Under the pieces are notes generated by a model. It had not been told where the DNA came from and made no database searches. It saw nothing but the letters and a program-made list of their open reading frames with translations. From Pseudomonas faucium (GTDB lineage: Bacteria; Pseudomonadota; Gammaproteobacteria; Pseudomonadales; Pseudomonadaceae): a DNA stretch of 64,000 nucleotides. This document shows, one piece after another, positions 1-9,602 of the stretch. The position numbers were made by a program, and so were the translations under genes. The stretch spans positions 1-64,000 of the forward strand of contig NZ_BQIP01000003.1 in assembly GCF_021602585.1 (NCBI RefSeq). The letters run 5' to 3'. Position 1 is the first letter of the stretch; the number at the start of each line of letters is the position of its first letter.

Positions 1-585
<585 letters not shown>

Positions 586-911
586 ATACTGCTTGGGTTT
601 TTAAGAAACCCTAAACTTGGCTCAGCAATCTCAAATGACTATGTGATTTCTCGCATGGCCACTTGTGATGCTGATAATCTTTTTGACTATCAGTCCGTAC
701 CCACAAGCACCCACACGAATTGCTTGATTCAATTTGTTAAAGAGCGTTTGGTTAAGAGCTTTTCGTCTCAACCGAGGCGCGCATTCTACGCTTTCCTCAT
801 TTGCTGTCAAGCGTTTGTTTTGAAGTTCTTCTGAAGCGACTTTCTTTCAAAAGCCTTTCACCTCAACAACTTACCGCTTGCCTCGTTGCGTTCAACGCTG
901 CGAGGAGGCGA
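586..911 (-). other. rrn leader (pre-16S 5' region)
   Basis: These roughly 325 bases lie between the rrn promoter and the mature 16S end. They are AT-richer than the genes around them and contain no credible gene. They hold the boxA antitermination site and should carry the 5' half of the RNase III processing stem of pre-16S RNA. The short open frame 565-834 on the plus strand lies across this leader and the 16S end and is not a gene. Confidence 0.8.
734..745 (-). promoter_or_regulatory. boxA antitermination element of the rrn leader
   Basis: On the minus strand it reads GCTCTTTAACAA, matching the bacterial rrn boxA that recruits NusB/NusE so that polymerase resists Rho in untranslated rRNA. 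It lies about 150 bases upstream of mature 16S, where it is expected. Confidence 0.85.
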
Positions 912-939
912 ATAATACGCGCTTTGAAATCAGAGTCAA
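912..939 (-). promoter_or_regulatory. sigma-70 rrn promoter
   Basis: The -35 TTGACT (939-934) and -10 TATTAT (917-912) read on the minus strand, separated by 16 bases. A-rich sequence immediately upstream (about 950-975) looks like an UP element. Just after the -10 comes CGCCTCC, a GC-rich discriminator typical of stringently controlled rRNA promoters. It drives the 16S gene to the left. Confidence 0.8.
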
Positions 940-1043
940 CACCTTGATCTGAAAAAACTTTCGATCTTCATTTACTGCCCCTCTGGCAACTAAATGCACC
1001 CGTCATCGCTCTCTAGAGAAATACCCCGTGGAGCTTAACGGCC

Positions 1044-1940
1044 ATGAGCGATGCGCAAAGCGACAAGACCCCCGGCCTGTCGGCGGACGAGGAACAGGAA
1101 GTCAGCCATAACCAGCCCCCGCGGGCAGCGGTGCTGCACGAGATCATCCGCACCCAAGGCGACCAGGAACTGGAGCGCACCCTGGCAGCGCTGTGGTGGT
1201 CGGCGCTGGCAGCGGGCCTGACCATGGGCCTTTCTTTCATGGCCATGGGGCTCTTGTATTCCCGCCTGCCAGATGGCGAAAGCGCCCAGGTGATCGCCAG
1301 CCTGGGCTACAGCGCCGGCTTCCTCGCCGTGATCCTGGCGCGCCAGCAACTGTTTACCGAAAACACCCTGACAGCCGTGCTGCCGGTCATGACCACCCCT
1401 ACCCTCGCCAACCTTGGCCGCCTGCTAAGGCTGTGGGGCGTGGTGCTGCTGGGTAACCTGGCAGGCACGTTGCTGGTCGCCTGGGTGATGCTCGAGCTGC
1501 CGATCTTCGACAGCAAGACCGACGTCGCCTTCCTCGAAGTCGGCCGCAAGGTGATGAAGAACGACCTCAGCCAGATGTTCGCCAAGGGCATCGTCTCGGG
1601 CTGGATGATCGCCACCATGGTCTGGATGATCCCCTCCATGGAGCAGGCCAAGATCTGGATCATCCTGATGATCACCTACCTCATGGCACTCGGCGACTTC
1701 ACCCACATCGTCGTCGGTTCGGTGGAAGTGTCCTATCTGGTGTGGGCCGGCGAGCAGACCTGGCAAAGCTTCTGGCTGCATTTCGCGTTGCCGACCCTGG
1801 CCGGCAACATCATCGGTGGCAGCTTCATCTTCGCCTTGATCAGCCATGCCCAGGTACGTAGCGACAGCGGCAAGCCGCCCTCGCAGCTATTAAAGGAGGA
1901 AAAACCCGCATCACGCGGACCGGACAAAACCCGCAAGTGA
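1044..1940 (+). CDS. formate/nitrite transporter (FNT) family protein, YfdC-like
   Basis: The 298-residue inner-membrane protein has a hydrophilic N-terminus of about 45 residues and then six hydrophobic segments (roughly 48-75, 80-103, 128-150, 178-200, 203-222, 245-272), the FNT fold. Family members are pentameric channels for small monovalent anions such as formate, nitrite or hydrosulfide. The long acidic N-terminus and the ARQQLFTENTLT stretch after the second helix fit the YfdC branch, whose substrate is not established. It stands alone between the rrn promoter and a convergent hydrolase gene only 3 bases away. The anion carried cannot be told from the sequence. Confidence 0.85.
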   Translation: MSDAQSDKTPGLSADEEQEVSHNQPPRAAVLHEIIRTQGDQELERTLAALWWSALAAGLTMGLSFMAMGLLYSRLPDGESAQVIASLGYSAGFLAVILARQQLFTENTLTAVLPVMTTPTLANLGRLLRLWGVVLLGNLAGTLLVAWVMLELPIFDSKTDVAFLEVGRKVMKNDLSQMFAKGIVSGWMIATMVWMIPSMEQAKIWIILMITYLMALGDFTHIVVGSVEVSYLVWAGEQTWQSFWLHFALPTLAGNIIGGSFIFALISHAQVRSDSGKPPSQLLKEEKPASRGPDKTRK

Positions 1941-1943
1941 CCT

Positions 1944-3038
1944 TCACTGCCCCGCCAGCGCGCGCTCAGGCCCCCTGCCCCGCTCGCGCGCCGGCCGCGG
2001 TTGCCACCAGTTCTGCCCTTCATGGGGCGAGTCGAGGCTCACCCGCTCGCCCATCTGCGGCGTACTCAGGCGTACCTGCGCCGCGCCGGCCAGGGCGACG
2101 ATGCGCTCGAATGGCTCCTGCCAGCCGTGCAACGACAAGTCGAAGGTGCCGTTGTGAATCGGCAGCATCCAGCGCCCGCGCAGATCCAGGTGCGCCTGCA
2201 AGCTCTGCTCCGGCTGCATGTGCACATTTGGCCACGCCAGGTTGTAGGCACCGGTTTCGACCAGGGTCAGGTCGAACGGCCCGAAACGCTCGCCGATCTG
2301 CCGAAAGCCGTCGAAGTAGCCGGTGTCGCCACTGAAGAACACGCGCAACTGATCATCGATCACAACCCACGACGCCCACAGGGTCCGGTTGCTGTCGAAC
2401 AACCCGCGCCCGGAGAAGTGCTGGGCCGGCGTGGCGATGAAACGCACACCTTCCACTTCCGTTTCCTGCCACCAGTCCAGCTGCGTGACCTTGCTCGCCG
2501 GCACGCCCCATTCGATCAGCAGATCACCCACCCCCAGCGGTGCCAGAAAGCGCTCGCTGCGTGATGCCAACTGGCGAATGGCCTGTTCGTCAAGGTGATC
2601 GAAATGATCGTGGGAGAGGATCACCGCCGCCAGCGGGGGCAGTTCCGCCAACGGCAGTGGCGGCGCATGAAAGCGCAGCGGCCCCGCCCACTGCACCGGC
2701 GAGGCGCGTTCGGCGAACACCGGGTCGGTGATGAAGAAGCGCCCGCGCAGCTTGAGCAATACTGTTGAATGGCCCAGCCGCCACAGGCTGTGGTCCGGTG
2801 CGTCGAGCACCTGCTGGCGGGTCATGGGCTGTACGCTGATCGCCGTCGCCGGCCGGGTTTCCGGCGGTTTGCGCAGGAACAGGTATTTAAGGCCGATGCG
2901 CAGCTTTTTAAGCACGCCATCCTGGGGCAGGCTGGCCTGGTTGTGAAAACGTCCGTCCCGCTGCGGCGCCGACTCGCCGGCGGGGTTAGCCATGGGCATC
3001 ATGAGCAGCAGCACTCCAAGCAAGAGGAAAGCCTTCAT
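1944..3038 (-). CDS. MBL-fold metallo-hydrolase, NAPE-PLD-like, exported
   Basis: The start is placed at MKAFLLLG because a GGAG sits five bases upstream of that ATG; the frame stays open to a GTG at 3104 without a ribosome site. The 364-residue product begins with a signal peptide of about 20 residues. Around residues 139-147 it carries HDHFDHLD, the zinc-binding core of the metallo-beta-lactamase fold. Spacing and the later conserved blocks (FSGDTGYFDG, histidine near the C-terminus) resemble the N-acylphosphatidylethanolamine phospholipase D/UlaG-like group. It probably hydrolyses a phosphodiester or lipid-like substrate in the periplasm; that substrate is inference. It converges with the FNT gene. 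Confidence 0.8.
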   Translation of the reverse strand: MKAFLLLGVLLLMMPMANPAGESAPQRDGRFHNQASLPQDGVLKKLRIGLKYLFLRKPPETRPATAISVQPMTRQQVLDAPDHSLWRLGHSTVLLKLRGRFFITDPVFAERASPVQWAGPLRFHAPPLPLAELPPLAAVILSHDHFDHLDEQAIRQLASRSERFLAPLGVGDLLIEWGVPASKVTQLDWWQETEVEGVRFIATPAQHFSGRGLFDSNRTLWASWVVIDDQLRVFFSGDTGYFDGFRQIGERFGPFDLTLVETGAYNLAWPNVHMQPEQSLQAHLDLRGRWMLPIHNGTFDLSLHGWQEPFERIVALAGAAQVRLSTPQMGERVSLDSPHEGQNWWQPRPARERGRGPERALAGQ

Positions 3039-3165
3039 GTTACTCCACAGTGGTCGCACTAACCGTGAATTGGCTTGTAAGGTCATTTTTCGACGATGAA
3101 ACACTGTTCAACAATATTCACGCGACTTATGCGATAAACGGTGCTTCAACAGAAGAACGAAAACC

Positions 3166-4242
3166 ATGAAGGACAACCGTAGCGGCAAGGGACTTTCTTT
3201 CGTCAGGCGCATCTACCTGCCGCGCATCGTCGGCCTGGGCATCGGCCTGTTCAGCGTGGCCGCCGCTATCGCGCCGCTGTCGCCGCCTCTGTGGGCCTGG
3301 GTGCTGCTGCTGTTCAACGGCCTGCTGTGGCCGCATGTGGCCTATCAGTGGGCGGCACGCTCCACGGCGCCTTACCAGGCAGAGCAGCGCAACCTGCTGC
3401 TGGACTCGCTGATGGGCGGCTTCTGGACCGCGGCCATGCACTTCAACCCGCTGCCCACGGTCACCGTGCTGTCGATGATGACCATGAACAATGTAGCCGC
3501 CGGGGGCAAACGGATGGTCGTGCGCGGCGCCTTGGCGCAACTTGCGGGCATGCTGCTGGCCAGCGCGCTGCTGGGCACCGGCTTGCAATTGACCACCTCG
3601 CCGCTGCAGGTCTACGCTTGCCTGCCGATGCTGACCCTCTATCCGCTGGCCCTGGGCTGGGTCTGCTACCGCCTGGCGATCAAGCTCGCCGAGCACAAGC
3701 GCCGCCTCAGCGCCCTGAGCCTGACCGACAGCCTCACCGGCCTGCTCAACCACGGCGCCTGGAAAGACGCGCTGCTGTTGCAGTTCCAGACCTGCCAGCA
3801 GCAACAGCAGCCCGCCGTGATCGCCCTGATCGACATCGACCACTTCAAGACCATCAACGACACCTTCGGCCACGTGGTCGGCGACTGTGTGCTGCGCCAG
3901 TTGAGCGATGAACTCAAGCGCAACCTGCGCGAGAGCGACCTGGCCGGGCGCTACGGCGGCGATGAGTTCTGCGTGATTCTCCCGGGCGCCAGCGAGGCCC
4001 AGGCCTGCCAGGCCATGGAACGCCTGCGCCAGCAGGTGGCCAGCTACCGCAACCCGCAGCTTCCGCACCTGAAGATCAGCCTGAGTATCGGCCTGTCGGC
4101 CTTCCAGGCAGGCCTGCCATGCCCCGAACGCTGGCTGGAGCTGGCCGACCAGGCGCTCTACAGCGCCAAGCGCCAGGGCCGCGACCAGGTCAATTTCGCC
4201 ACCGGCGAAGGCACGCCGCTCAGGCTCGCCTATCCTGACTGA
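3166..4242 (+). CDS. diguanylate cyclase, MASE2-GGDEF (AdrA/DgcC type)
   Basis: The 358-residue protein has a membrane-embedded MASE2 sensor (about residues 12-180, four to six helices, closing with KLAEHKRRLS as in AdrA) followed by a GGDEF domain. The active-site GGDEF is at 264-268. RESD, nine residues before it, is an RxxD inhibitory site, so the enzyme should make cyclic di-GMP from two GTP with product feedback. AdrA-type enzymes feed cellulose synthesis in enterobacteria; no polysaccharide operon is present here, so the output is unknown. A second c-di-GMP gene follows 55 bases downstream on the same strand and may be co-transcribed. Confidence 0.93.
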   Translation: MKDNRSGKGLSFVRRIYLPRIVGLGIGLFSVAAAIAPLSPPLWAWVLLLFNGLLWPHVAYQWAARSTAPYQAEQRNLLLDSLMGGFWTAAMHFNPLPTVTVLSMMTMNNVAAGGKRMVVRGALAQLAGMLLASALLGTGLQLTTSPLQVYACLPMLTLYPLALGWVCYRLAIKLAEHKRRLSALSLTDSLTGLLNHGAWKDALLLQFQTCQQQQQPAVIALIDIDHFKTINDTFGHVVGDCVLRQLSDELKRNLRESDLAGRYGGDEFCVILPGASEAQACQAMERLRQQVASYRNPQLPHLKISLSIGLSAFQAGLPCPERWLELADQALYSAKRQGRDQVNFATGEGTPLRLAYPD

Positions 4243-4297
4243 ACCCCTCGCCGATTGACCGACGCGGGGCGGCAGCTCAAGAAGGAGTCGCTCGCGT

Positions 4298-6895
4298 ATG
4301 GCCAGGATCGCCGACGTCACGCCCACCAGCCCCACCCCCCGTGTTCAGGTCCGGCGCCTGATCGCAGGCTTTTGCGCGGTCTTCGGCCTCGCCTGCCTGG
4401 TAACCCTCGGTGCCCTGTTCAACATCGCCGCCACCCTCGACAACCAGGAGCAGGCACGCAGTGCCTTCCACGCCTCCCAGGCGCTGCAGCAACGCCTACA
4501 GGCCTCACGCCAGTTCCTCTCCAGCTACGCCGTGTGGGACAGCGCCTACCAGCACCTGACGCCCCAGGTGGATTGGCAGTGGGCCTACGAGCAGAAGAAC
4601 ATCGGCGAGTCGCTGTACAGCGCCAGCGGCTACGAAGGCGTGTTCGTGGTGGACGACCAGCGCACCAGCTACGCGCTGTTCAAGGGCAAGCCCACCCAGG
4701 CCCCGGCCAGCAGTTTTGTCGACAGCCCCCTCCCAGCGATCATTGCCCAGGCCCGTGCTGCAGCCAGCGCACGCGAGCAGGTCACTCACTTCGTGCTGTT
4801 CAATGGCTGGCCGGCAGTGCTCAGCGCTGCCGCCGTGCGCCCTGACCGGGAAGTGACCGATGCCGAAGTGAGCCAGGCGCCGGTGATGCTGTTCGTCGAC
4901 CAGCTCACCGAAGAAAAGCTCGGCCAACTGGGTGCCGGCGCAGGCCTTGCGCACATGCATATCGAAAAGAACCGCGGCAACCCCGGCGAGCATCAGATAG
5001 CCCTGGGCGACAGCGGCTACCACCTGGCCTGGACCAGCCCCCTGCCCGGCCGGCAACTGCTCTGGGCGGTGCTGCCGCCATTGCTCGGCGCATTGCTGGT
5101 ACTGGGCCTGGTGATGCTCTACCTGTTCCGCCATGCCCTGCACAGCTCGCGGGCCATCGACCTGAGCCTGGAGCGCCTGCAACAGAGCAACCATGCACTG
5201 GAGGCCAGCGAGCAGCGTTTTCGCGCCGTGGCCGAGGCCGCTTCCGACTGGATCTGGGAAACCGACCGGCAGCAGCGGCTGACTTATCTGTCGCAGCGTT
5301 TCGTCAAAGTGACCGGCGACCCGGTGGAGGTCTGGCTCGGGCAACCGCTCAACCAACTGCTCAGTTGCGACACCACGCCCCTGTCACCCTGGCTGGACGC
5401 CCAGGTCGAGGCCGACTCGGAACAACCGGCCAACCTGCGCTGTGCCTACCGTGACCACAATGGCCAGAGCCGTTTTTGCCGGATCTCGGCACGGGCGATC
5501 GTGTACGACGGCAAGCTGGCAGGCTTTCGTGGCACCGCCAGCGACATTACCGACGAAGTGGCAGCCCACGCACGCATCCAACACCTGTCGCTGCACGACC
5601 CGCTGACGGGCCTTGCCAACCGCAACAAGCTCGCCCGGCACCTGGAGCAGGCGTTATTGCGCGGTAGCGACTCGGCACCCTTGACCTTGCTGCTGCTCGA
5701 CCTCGACAACTTCAAGCCGATCAACGATTCCCTTGGGCATCCCGCCGGTGATGCAGTGCTGCAGGAGGTGGCCGCGCGCCTGCGCGACACCACCCGCGAT
5801 GTCGACCTGGTCGCACGCTTGGGCGGCGACGAATTCGTGCTGGTGTTGGCAGGCGTGGACAACCGCCACGAGGTCGACCGGCTGTGCCAGCGGCTGATCG
5901 AGTTGCTGCGACAACCCATCCCCTTCGAGGACCAAGCGCTGCACGTGGGCGCCAGCATCGGCATCGCCCAGACCCGCACCCAGGGCTTTGATGCCGGCGA
6001 GCTGATACGCTGCGCCGATATCGCCCTGTACCAGGCCAAGGCCGACGGCAAGAATACCTGGCGCTACTTTGCCGCCGAAATGAACCAGCAGATCCAGTAC
6101 CGCCGGCAACTGGAAAACGACTTGCGCCGCGCCCTGCGCAACAACGAGTTCGTCCTTCATTACCAACCGCGCTACCGCCTGGGCGACCTGCGCATCGTCT
6201 CGGTCGAAGCCCTGCTGCGCTGGCAGCATCCGCAGGAAGGCCTGCTTGGCCCGGACACCTTCATCGCGCTGGCCGAACAGAGCGAGCTGATCGTCAGCCT
6301 CGGCCGCTGGGTGCTGCGCGAGGCCTGCCGCAATGCCCAGGGCTGGCCCGAGCAGCTGCTGGTCTCGGTAAACCTGTCGCCGGCACAGTTCCTGCGCAGC
6401 GATGTGGTGGCCGATGTGCGCGACATTCTCGTGGAAACCGGCTTCCCCGCCCAACGCCTGGAGCTGGAGATCACCGAAAACGTGATGCTCAACGACATCG
6501 AAGGCGCGCTGGCGACCATGCAGGCACTCAAGGAGCTGGGCGTGCGCCTGAACATGGATGATTTCGGCACCGGCTATTCATCGCTCGGTTACCTGCGCAC
6601 CTACCCGTTCGACAGCATCAAGATCGACAAACGCTTCATTGCCGGGCTGAGCAACGCCGGCAGCAGCGACCGGGCGGTGGTGCAGGCGATCATCAACCTG
6701 GGCGAAGCCATGGGCTTGACGGTAACCGCCGAAGGGGTCGAGACCGAACAGCAATTGCGCGCGCTGGAAGGTGACCGCTGCCATGAAGTGCAGGGCTATT
6801 ATCTGAGCCGGCCGCTGGACAAGGCAGGCTTCGAGCAGTTGCTGGAACAATTGCCCGCATCGCCCGCCGATGCCAGTGCAAGCCGGCGCAGTTGA
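4298..6895 (+). CDS. CHASE4-PAS-GGDEF-EAL bifunctional c-di-GMP protein
   Basis: The 865-residue membrane protein has a first transmembrane helix at about 23-46, a periplasmic CHASE4-type sensor (about 50-240), a second helix near 245-275, a PAS domain (about 300-410), then GGDEF (motif at 509-513) and EAL (EALLRW at 637). RDVD nine residues before GGDEF is an intact RxxD site. The EAL half keeps the residues of active phosphodiesterases, including EITEN, DDFGTGYSS, KIDKRF and the late AEGVET. Both making and breaking c-di-GMP are therefore possible; the dominant activity is not predictable. It lies in tandem behind the MASE2 cyclase. Confidence 0.93.
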   Translation: MARIADVTPTSPTPRVQVRRLIAGFCAVFGLACLVTLGALFNIAATLDNQEQARSAFHASQALQQRLQASRQFLSSYAVWDSAYQHLTPQVDWQWAYEQKNIGESLYSASGYEGVFVVDDQRTSYALFKGKPTQAPASSFVDSPLPAIIAQARAAASAREQVTHFVLFNGWPAVLSAAAVRPDREVTDAEVSQAPVMLFVDQLTEEKLGQLGAGAGLAHMHIEKNRGNPGEHQIALGDSGYHLAWTSPLPGRQLLWAVLPPLLGALLVLGLVMLYLFRHALHSSRAIDLSLERLQQSNHALEASEQRFRAVAEAASDWIWETDRQQRLTYLSQRFVKVTGDPVEVWLGQPLNQLLSCDTTPLSPWLDAQVEADSEQPANLRCAYRDHNGQSRFCRISARAIVYDGKLAGFRGTASDITDEVAAHARIQHLSLHDPLTGLANRNKLARHLEQALLRGSDSAPLTLLLLDLDNFKPINDSLGHPAGDAVLQEVAARLRDTTRDVDLVARLGGDEFVLVLAGVDNRHEVDRLCQRLIELLRQPIPFEDQALHVGASIGIAQTRTQGFDAGELIRCADIALYQAKADGKNTWRYFAAEMNQQIQYRRQLENDLRRALRNNEFVLHYQPRYRLGDLRIVSVEALLRWQHPQEGLLGPDTFIALAEQSELIVSLGRWVLREACRNAQGWPEQLLVSVNLSPAQFLRSDVVADVRDILVETGFPAQRLELEITENVMLNDIEGALATMQALKELGVRLNMDDFGTGYSSLGYLRTYPFDSIKIDKRFIAGLSNAGSSDRAVVQAIINLGEAMGLTVTAEGVETEQQLRALEGDRCHEVQGYYLSRPLDKAGFEQLLEQLPASPADASASRRS

Positions 6896-6904
6896 ATTCG
6901 GCAC

Positions 6905-7225
6905 TCAACGCAGGGCACGGTCCGCGACGATTTCCGGCAAGTCACTGCGACGCAGGTAGACGCGCAGCGGCTCAGCGATGTTCAGGCGGTCGTCCACATG
7001 CTGCTGCAACAGCAACCCCAGCCGCTCGCGGCACAAGGCCATGCGCTGGCCCTGTTGCGGCCGCCAGACGAATTCGCTGCACGGGGTGATGCTGTCATCC
7101 GCCACGTCCATGCCGAACGCGTCCTCGGAAAACCGCACGATGTGGACCCCGCGCTTGCCATGAAAACCGACGAAGCCCTTGAGCTGGTCGGCGGCGCTGC
7201 AGATGTCCAGGGAAGTGATGGCCAT
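6905..7225 (-). CDS. DUF2025 family protein
   Basis: The 106-residue soluble protein starts at MAITSLDIC, preceded by GAGG eight bases upstream; upstream in-frame codons are ignored. The sequence (SAADQLKGFVGF near the start, RFSEDAFGMDVADD, EFVWRPQQGQ) matches the Pseudomonas-restricted DUF2025 family, which has no known function. It converges with the GGDEF-EAL gene (9 bases between stop codons) and diverges from the GAF kinase gene. Confidence 0.85.
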   Translation of the reverse strand: MAITSLDICSAADQLKGFVGFHGKRGVHIVRFSEDAFGMDVADDSITPCSEFVWRPQQGQRMALCRERLGLLLQQHVDDRLNIAEPLRVYLRRSDLPEIVADRALR

Positions 7226-7407
7226 GACGTAACCTCGCAATAAAGACGGAAGTGACGCACGCCAGGCGGGCAGCGGTTGCCTCTGCTGGGCAACGCGCTC
7301 GCCCAGCCTAGCGCAGGTGGCCGTTGTTTCGCCAAGGTTTTTCGTCATCTGCCGGCAGGCCCGCTAGAATGAATGCTGCCCCTCCGTCGCCAATACCGGG
7401 ACCGTTC

Positions 7408-8634
7408 ATGACAGACGCCATCAGCGCCGATATCAGCGCCGATATCGCTACCATCGCCCGCATCAACGCGGTGCCCGCCATTCTCCAGGTCATCTGTGAA
7501 ACCACCGGCATGCGTTTTGCCGCCGTGGCACGGGTCACCGAAAACCACTGGGTCGCCTGTGCCGTGCTCGACACCCTGGATTTCGGCCTGGATGCCGGCG
7601 GCGAACTCGACGTGGCCACCACGCTGTGCCATGAGATCCGCAGCACCCACCAGACCATCGTGATCGACAAGGCCAGCGAGGACAAACAGTACTGCGGCCA
7701 CCACACCCCCAAGCTGTATCGCTTCGAAAGCTACATTTCCGTGCCGGTGTTTCGCACCGATGGCAGCTTTTTCGGCACCATCTGTGCGCTCGACCCCAAC
7801 CCGGCGGCGCTCAAGGGCAGCGCGATCCAGCCGATGATGGAGTCGTTCGCCCGCCTGCTGGCGATCCAGATCGAGAGCGAGGAAAACGCCCAGCGCACCG
7901 AGCGGGCGCTGCTTCAGGAACGGGCCATGGCCGAACTGCGCGAGCAGTTCATTGCCGTGCTCGGCCACGACCTGCGCAACCCGCTGTTCGCCATCACCGC
8001 GGGGGCCGAACTGCTGGCCCAGCGCCTGGAGGACGAGAAGAACCGCGTCATCGCCCAGCACATCCATACCTGCGGCCGGCGTGCCTCGCAGCTGGTGCGT
8101 GACGTGCTGGACTTCGCCCGTGGCCGGCTCGGCACCGGCATCCCGTTGAACCAGCAGCCCTGCCCTGACCTGGCCGAAGGCCTCAGGCATGTGGCCTCGG
8201 AGCTGCAAGGGGTGCATCCGCTGCGCCAGATCGTGCTCGACATCGGCGTGCTCGGCGACCTGCGTTGCGACCGCGAGCGGGTCACCCAGCTGCTGTCCAA
8301 CCTCATTGCCAATGCCCTGGTGCATGGCGACCCGCACGGGCCGGTGACGGTCAAGGCCGCCATCGCCGACGATGAGTTCGTGCTCAGCGTGCACAACCGC
8401 GGGCGCCCGATTGCCGCGCAGACCCTGAGCCAGCTGTTCCAGCCCTTCACCCGGCCATTGGCCGACGAGCCGCAGCAAGGCCTGGGTCTGGGGCTGTACA
8501 TCGCCAACCAGATTGCCCTCTCCCATGGCGGGCGCATGGAGGTGGTGTCCGACGCCCTGCAAGGCACCTTGTTCAGCTTCCACCTGCCGCTGGGTCGACC
8601 TGAGTTGCAAGCAGCCCCGCCAGCCAGTTCATGA
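7408..8634 (+). CDS. GAF-domain sensor histidine kinase
   Basis: The start is placed at MTDAISADI, where the family's N-terminus begins; an in-frame ATG at 7369 is an alternative. The 408-residue cytoplasmic protein has a GAF domain (about 20-165), a HisKA domain with the phospho-acceptor His187 in GHDLRNP, and an HATPase domain with N box (NLIANAL) and G box (GLGLGLYI). No membrane segment is seen, so it should sense a soluble ligand or redox/light cue through GAF. No response regulator is adjacent, so it is an orphan kinase. Its last 62 bases overlap the 3' end of the convergent LysR gene. Confidence 0.88.
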   Translation: MTDAISADISADIATIARINAVPAILQVICETTGMRFAAVARVTENHWVACAVLDTLDFGLDAGGELDVATTLCHEIRSTHQTIVIDKASEDKQYCGHHTPKLYRFESYISVPVFRTDGSFFGTICALDPNPAALKGSAIQPMMESFARLLAIQIESEENAQRTERALLQERAMAELREQFIAVLGHDLRNPLFAITAGAELLAQRLEDEKNRVIAQHIHTCGRRASQLVRDVLDFARGRLGTGIPLNQQPCPDLAEGLRHVASELQGVHPLRQIVLDIGVLGDLRCDRERVTQLLSNLIANALVHGDPHGPVTVKAAIADDEFVLSVHNRGRPIAAQTLSQLFQPFTRPLADEPQQGLGLGLYIANQIALSHGGRMEVVSDALQGTLFSFHLPLGRPELQAAPPASS

Positions 8635-9490
8635 AAGCCTGCACCCGGCGCGGCACATGCCGTTGCCGGGCGTACAGCAACGACACCGGCATGGCCTCGG
8701 CCTGCCAGGCTGGCAGCACCGCCACCAGTTCACCCCGCAGCAAGTGCTCCGCCACCCCCACCGCCGGCACCTGGATCAACCCCAGCCCCGCCAGGCAGGC
8801 CGCCGAATAGGCTTCGGCATTGTTCACCGTTACCCCGCCCGCCATGGCCTGGTAGTGCACCTGGCCTGCGTGCTGGTATTCAAACCCTGCACTGCGCCCG
8901 CCGAGGTTGCGCACGTAGTGCACCAGGCGGTGCCCGGCCAGGTCCTCGAGGCGCTGCGGCACGCCATGGTGGGCCAGGTAGGCGGGGCTGGCGCAATTGC
9001 ACATGCTCAACTGGCCGATCGGCCGCGCCACCACGTCCAGGTCGCTGAGCGCGCCGATGCGCATCACACAGTCGAAACCTTCGCGCAGCAGGTCGACCTG
9101 GCGGTCGGTGCAACTGATCTCCACTTCCAGGCGCGGGAAGCGCTCCAGAAACTGCGGCAAGGCCGGGATGATGACGCGCCGCGCCATCATGGTCGGCATG
9201 TCGACCCGCAGGCAGCCGGCAAGCTCGGCATCATCGGCGCGGAACAGGTTTTCGATCTCGTCCATGCCCGACAACAGGTCCTTGCTGCGCTCGTACAGCA
9301 ACGCGCCATCCTGGGTTGCCTGCACGCGCCGCGTGGTACGGTTGAACAGGCGTGTGCCAAGCATCTGCTCGAGGGCCCTGACCTGCTCCGACACCGTCGA
9401 GCGCGGCAGGCCCAGGCTTTCGGCCGCCAAGGTGAAACTGCTCACTTCACTCACCCGGACGAAGGTGCGCAACAACTCCAACTTGTTCAT
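8573..9490 (-). CDS. LysR-family transcriptional regulator
   Basis: The 305-residue protein starts at MNKLELLRTF and has the LysR winged helix-turn-helix (residues 1-60, with FTLAAESLGLPRSTVS as the recognition region) and a periplasmic-binding-protein-like effector domain (about 90-295). It belongs to the CrgA/DsdC-like branch by its general pattern. It is transcribed divergently from an SDR gene across 112 bases that hold a LysR-type inverted repeat, so it probably controls itself and the SDR gene. The effector is unknown. Confidence 0.93.
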   Translation of the reverse strand: MNKLELLRTFVRVSEVSSFTLAAESLGLPRSTVSEQVRALEQMLGTRLFNRTTRRVQATQDGALLYERSKDLLSGMDEIENLFRADDAELAGCLRVDMPTMMARRVIIPALPQFLERFPRLEVEISCTDRQVDLLREGFDCVMRIGALSDLDVVARPIGQLSMCNCASPAYLAHHGVPQRLEDLAGHRLVHYVRNLGGRSAGFEYQHAGQVHYQAMAGGVTVNNAEAYSAACLAGLGLIQVPAVGVAEHLLRGELVAVLPAWQAEAMPVSLLYARQRHVPRRVQAFMNWLAGLLATQVDPAAGGS

Positions 9491-9503
9491 ACCGGCTTCC
9501 GAT

Positions 9504-9522
9504 TGTTCGGTTAATGCGAACA
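9504..9522. promoter_or_regulatory. LysR-type inverted repeat between the regulator and SDR genes
   Basis: TGTTCG and CGAACA flank seven bases, a T-N11-A type site as bound by LysR regulators. It lies 14 bases upstream of the LysR start codon and about 80 upstream of the SDR start, the usual place for autorepression plus target activation. Binding is inferred from geometry and position. Confidence 0.6.
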
Positions 9523-9602
9523 GTATTTCCATATTTGCTGGATTTAACAGCCCACGCGCGACCAATAACCTGTTTCCCATCCACCCCAATGAGGAAACCG
9601 CC

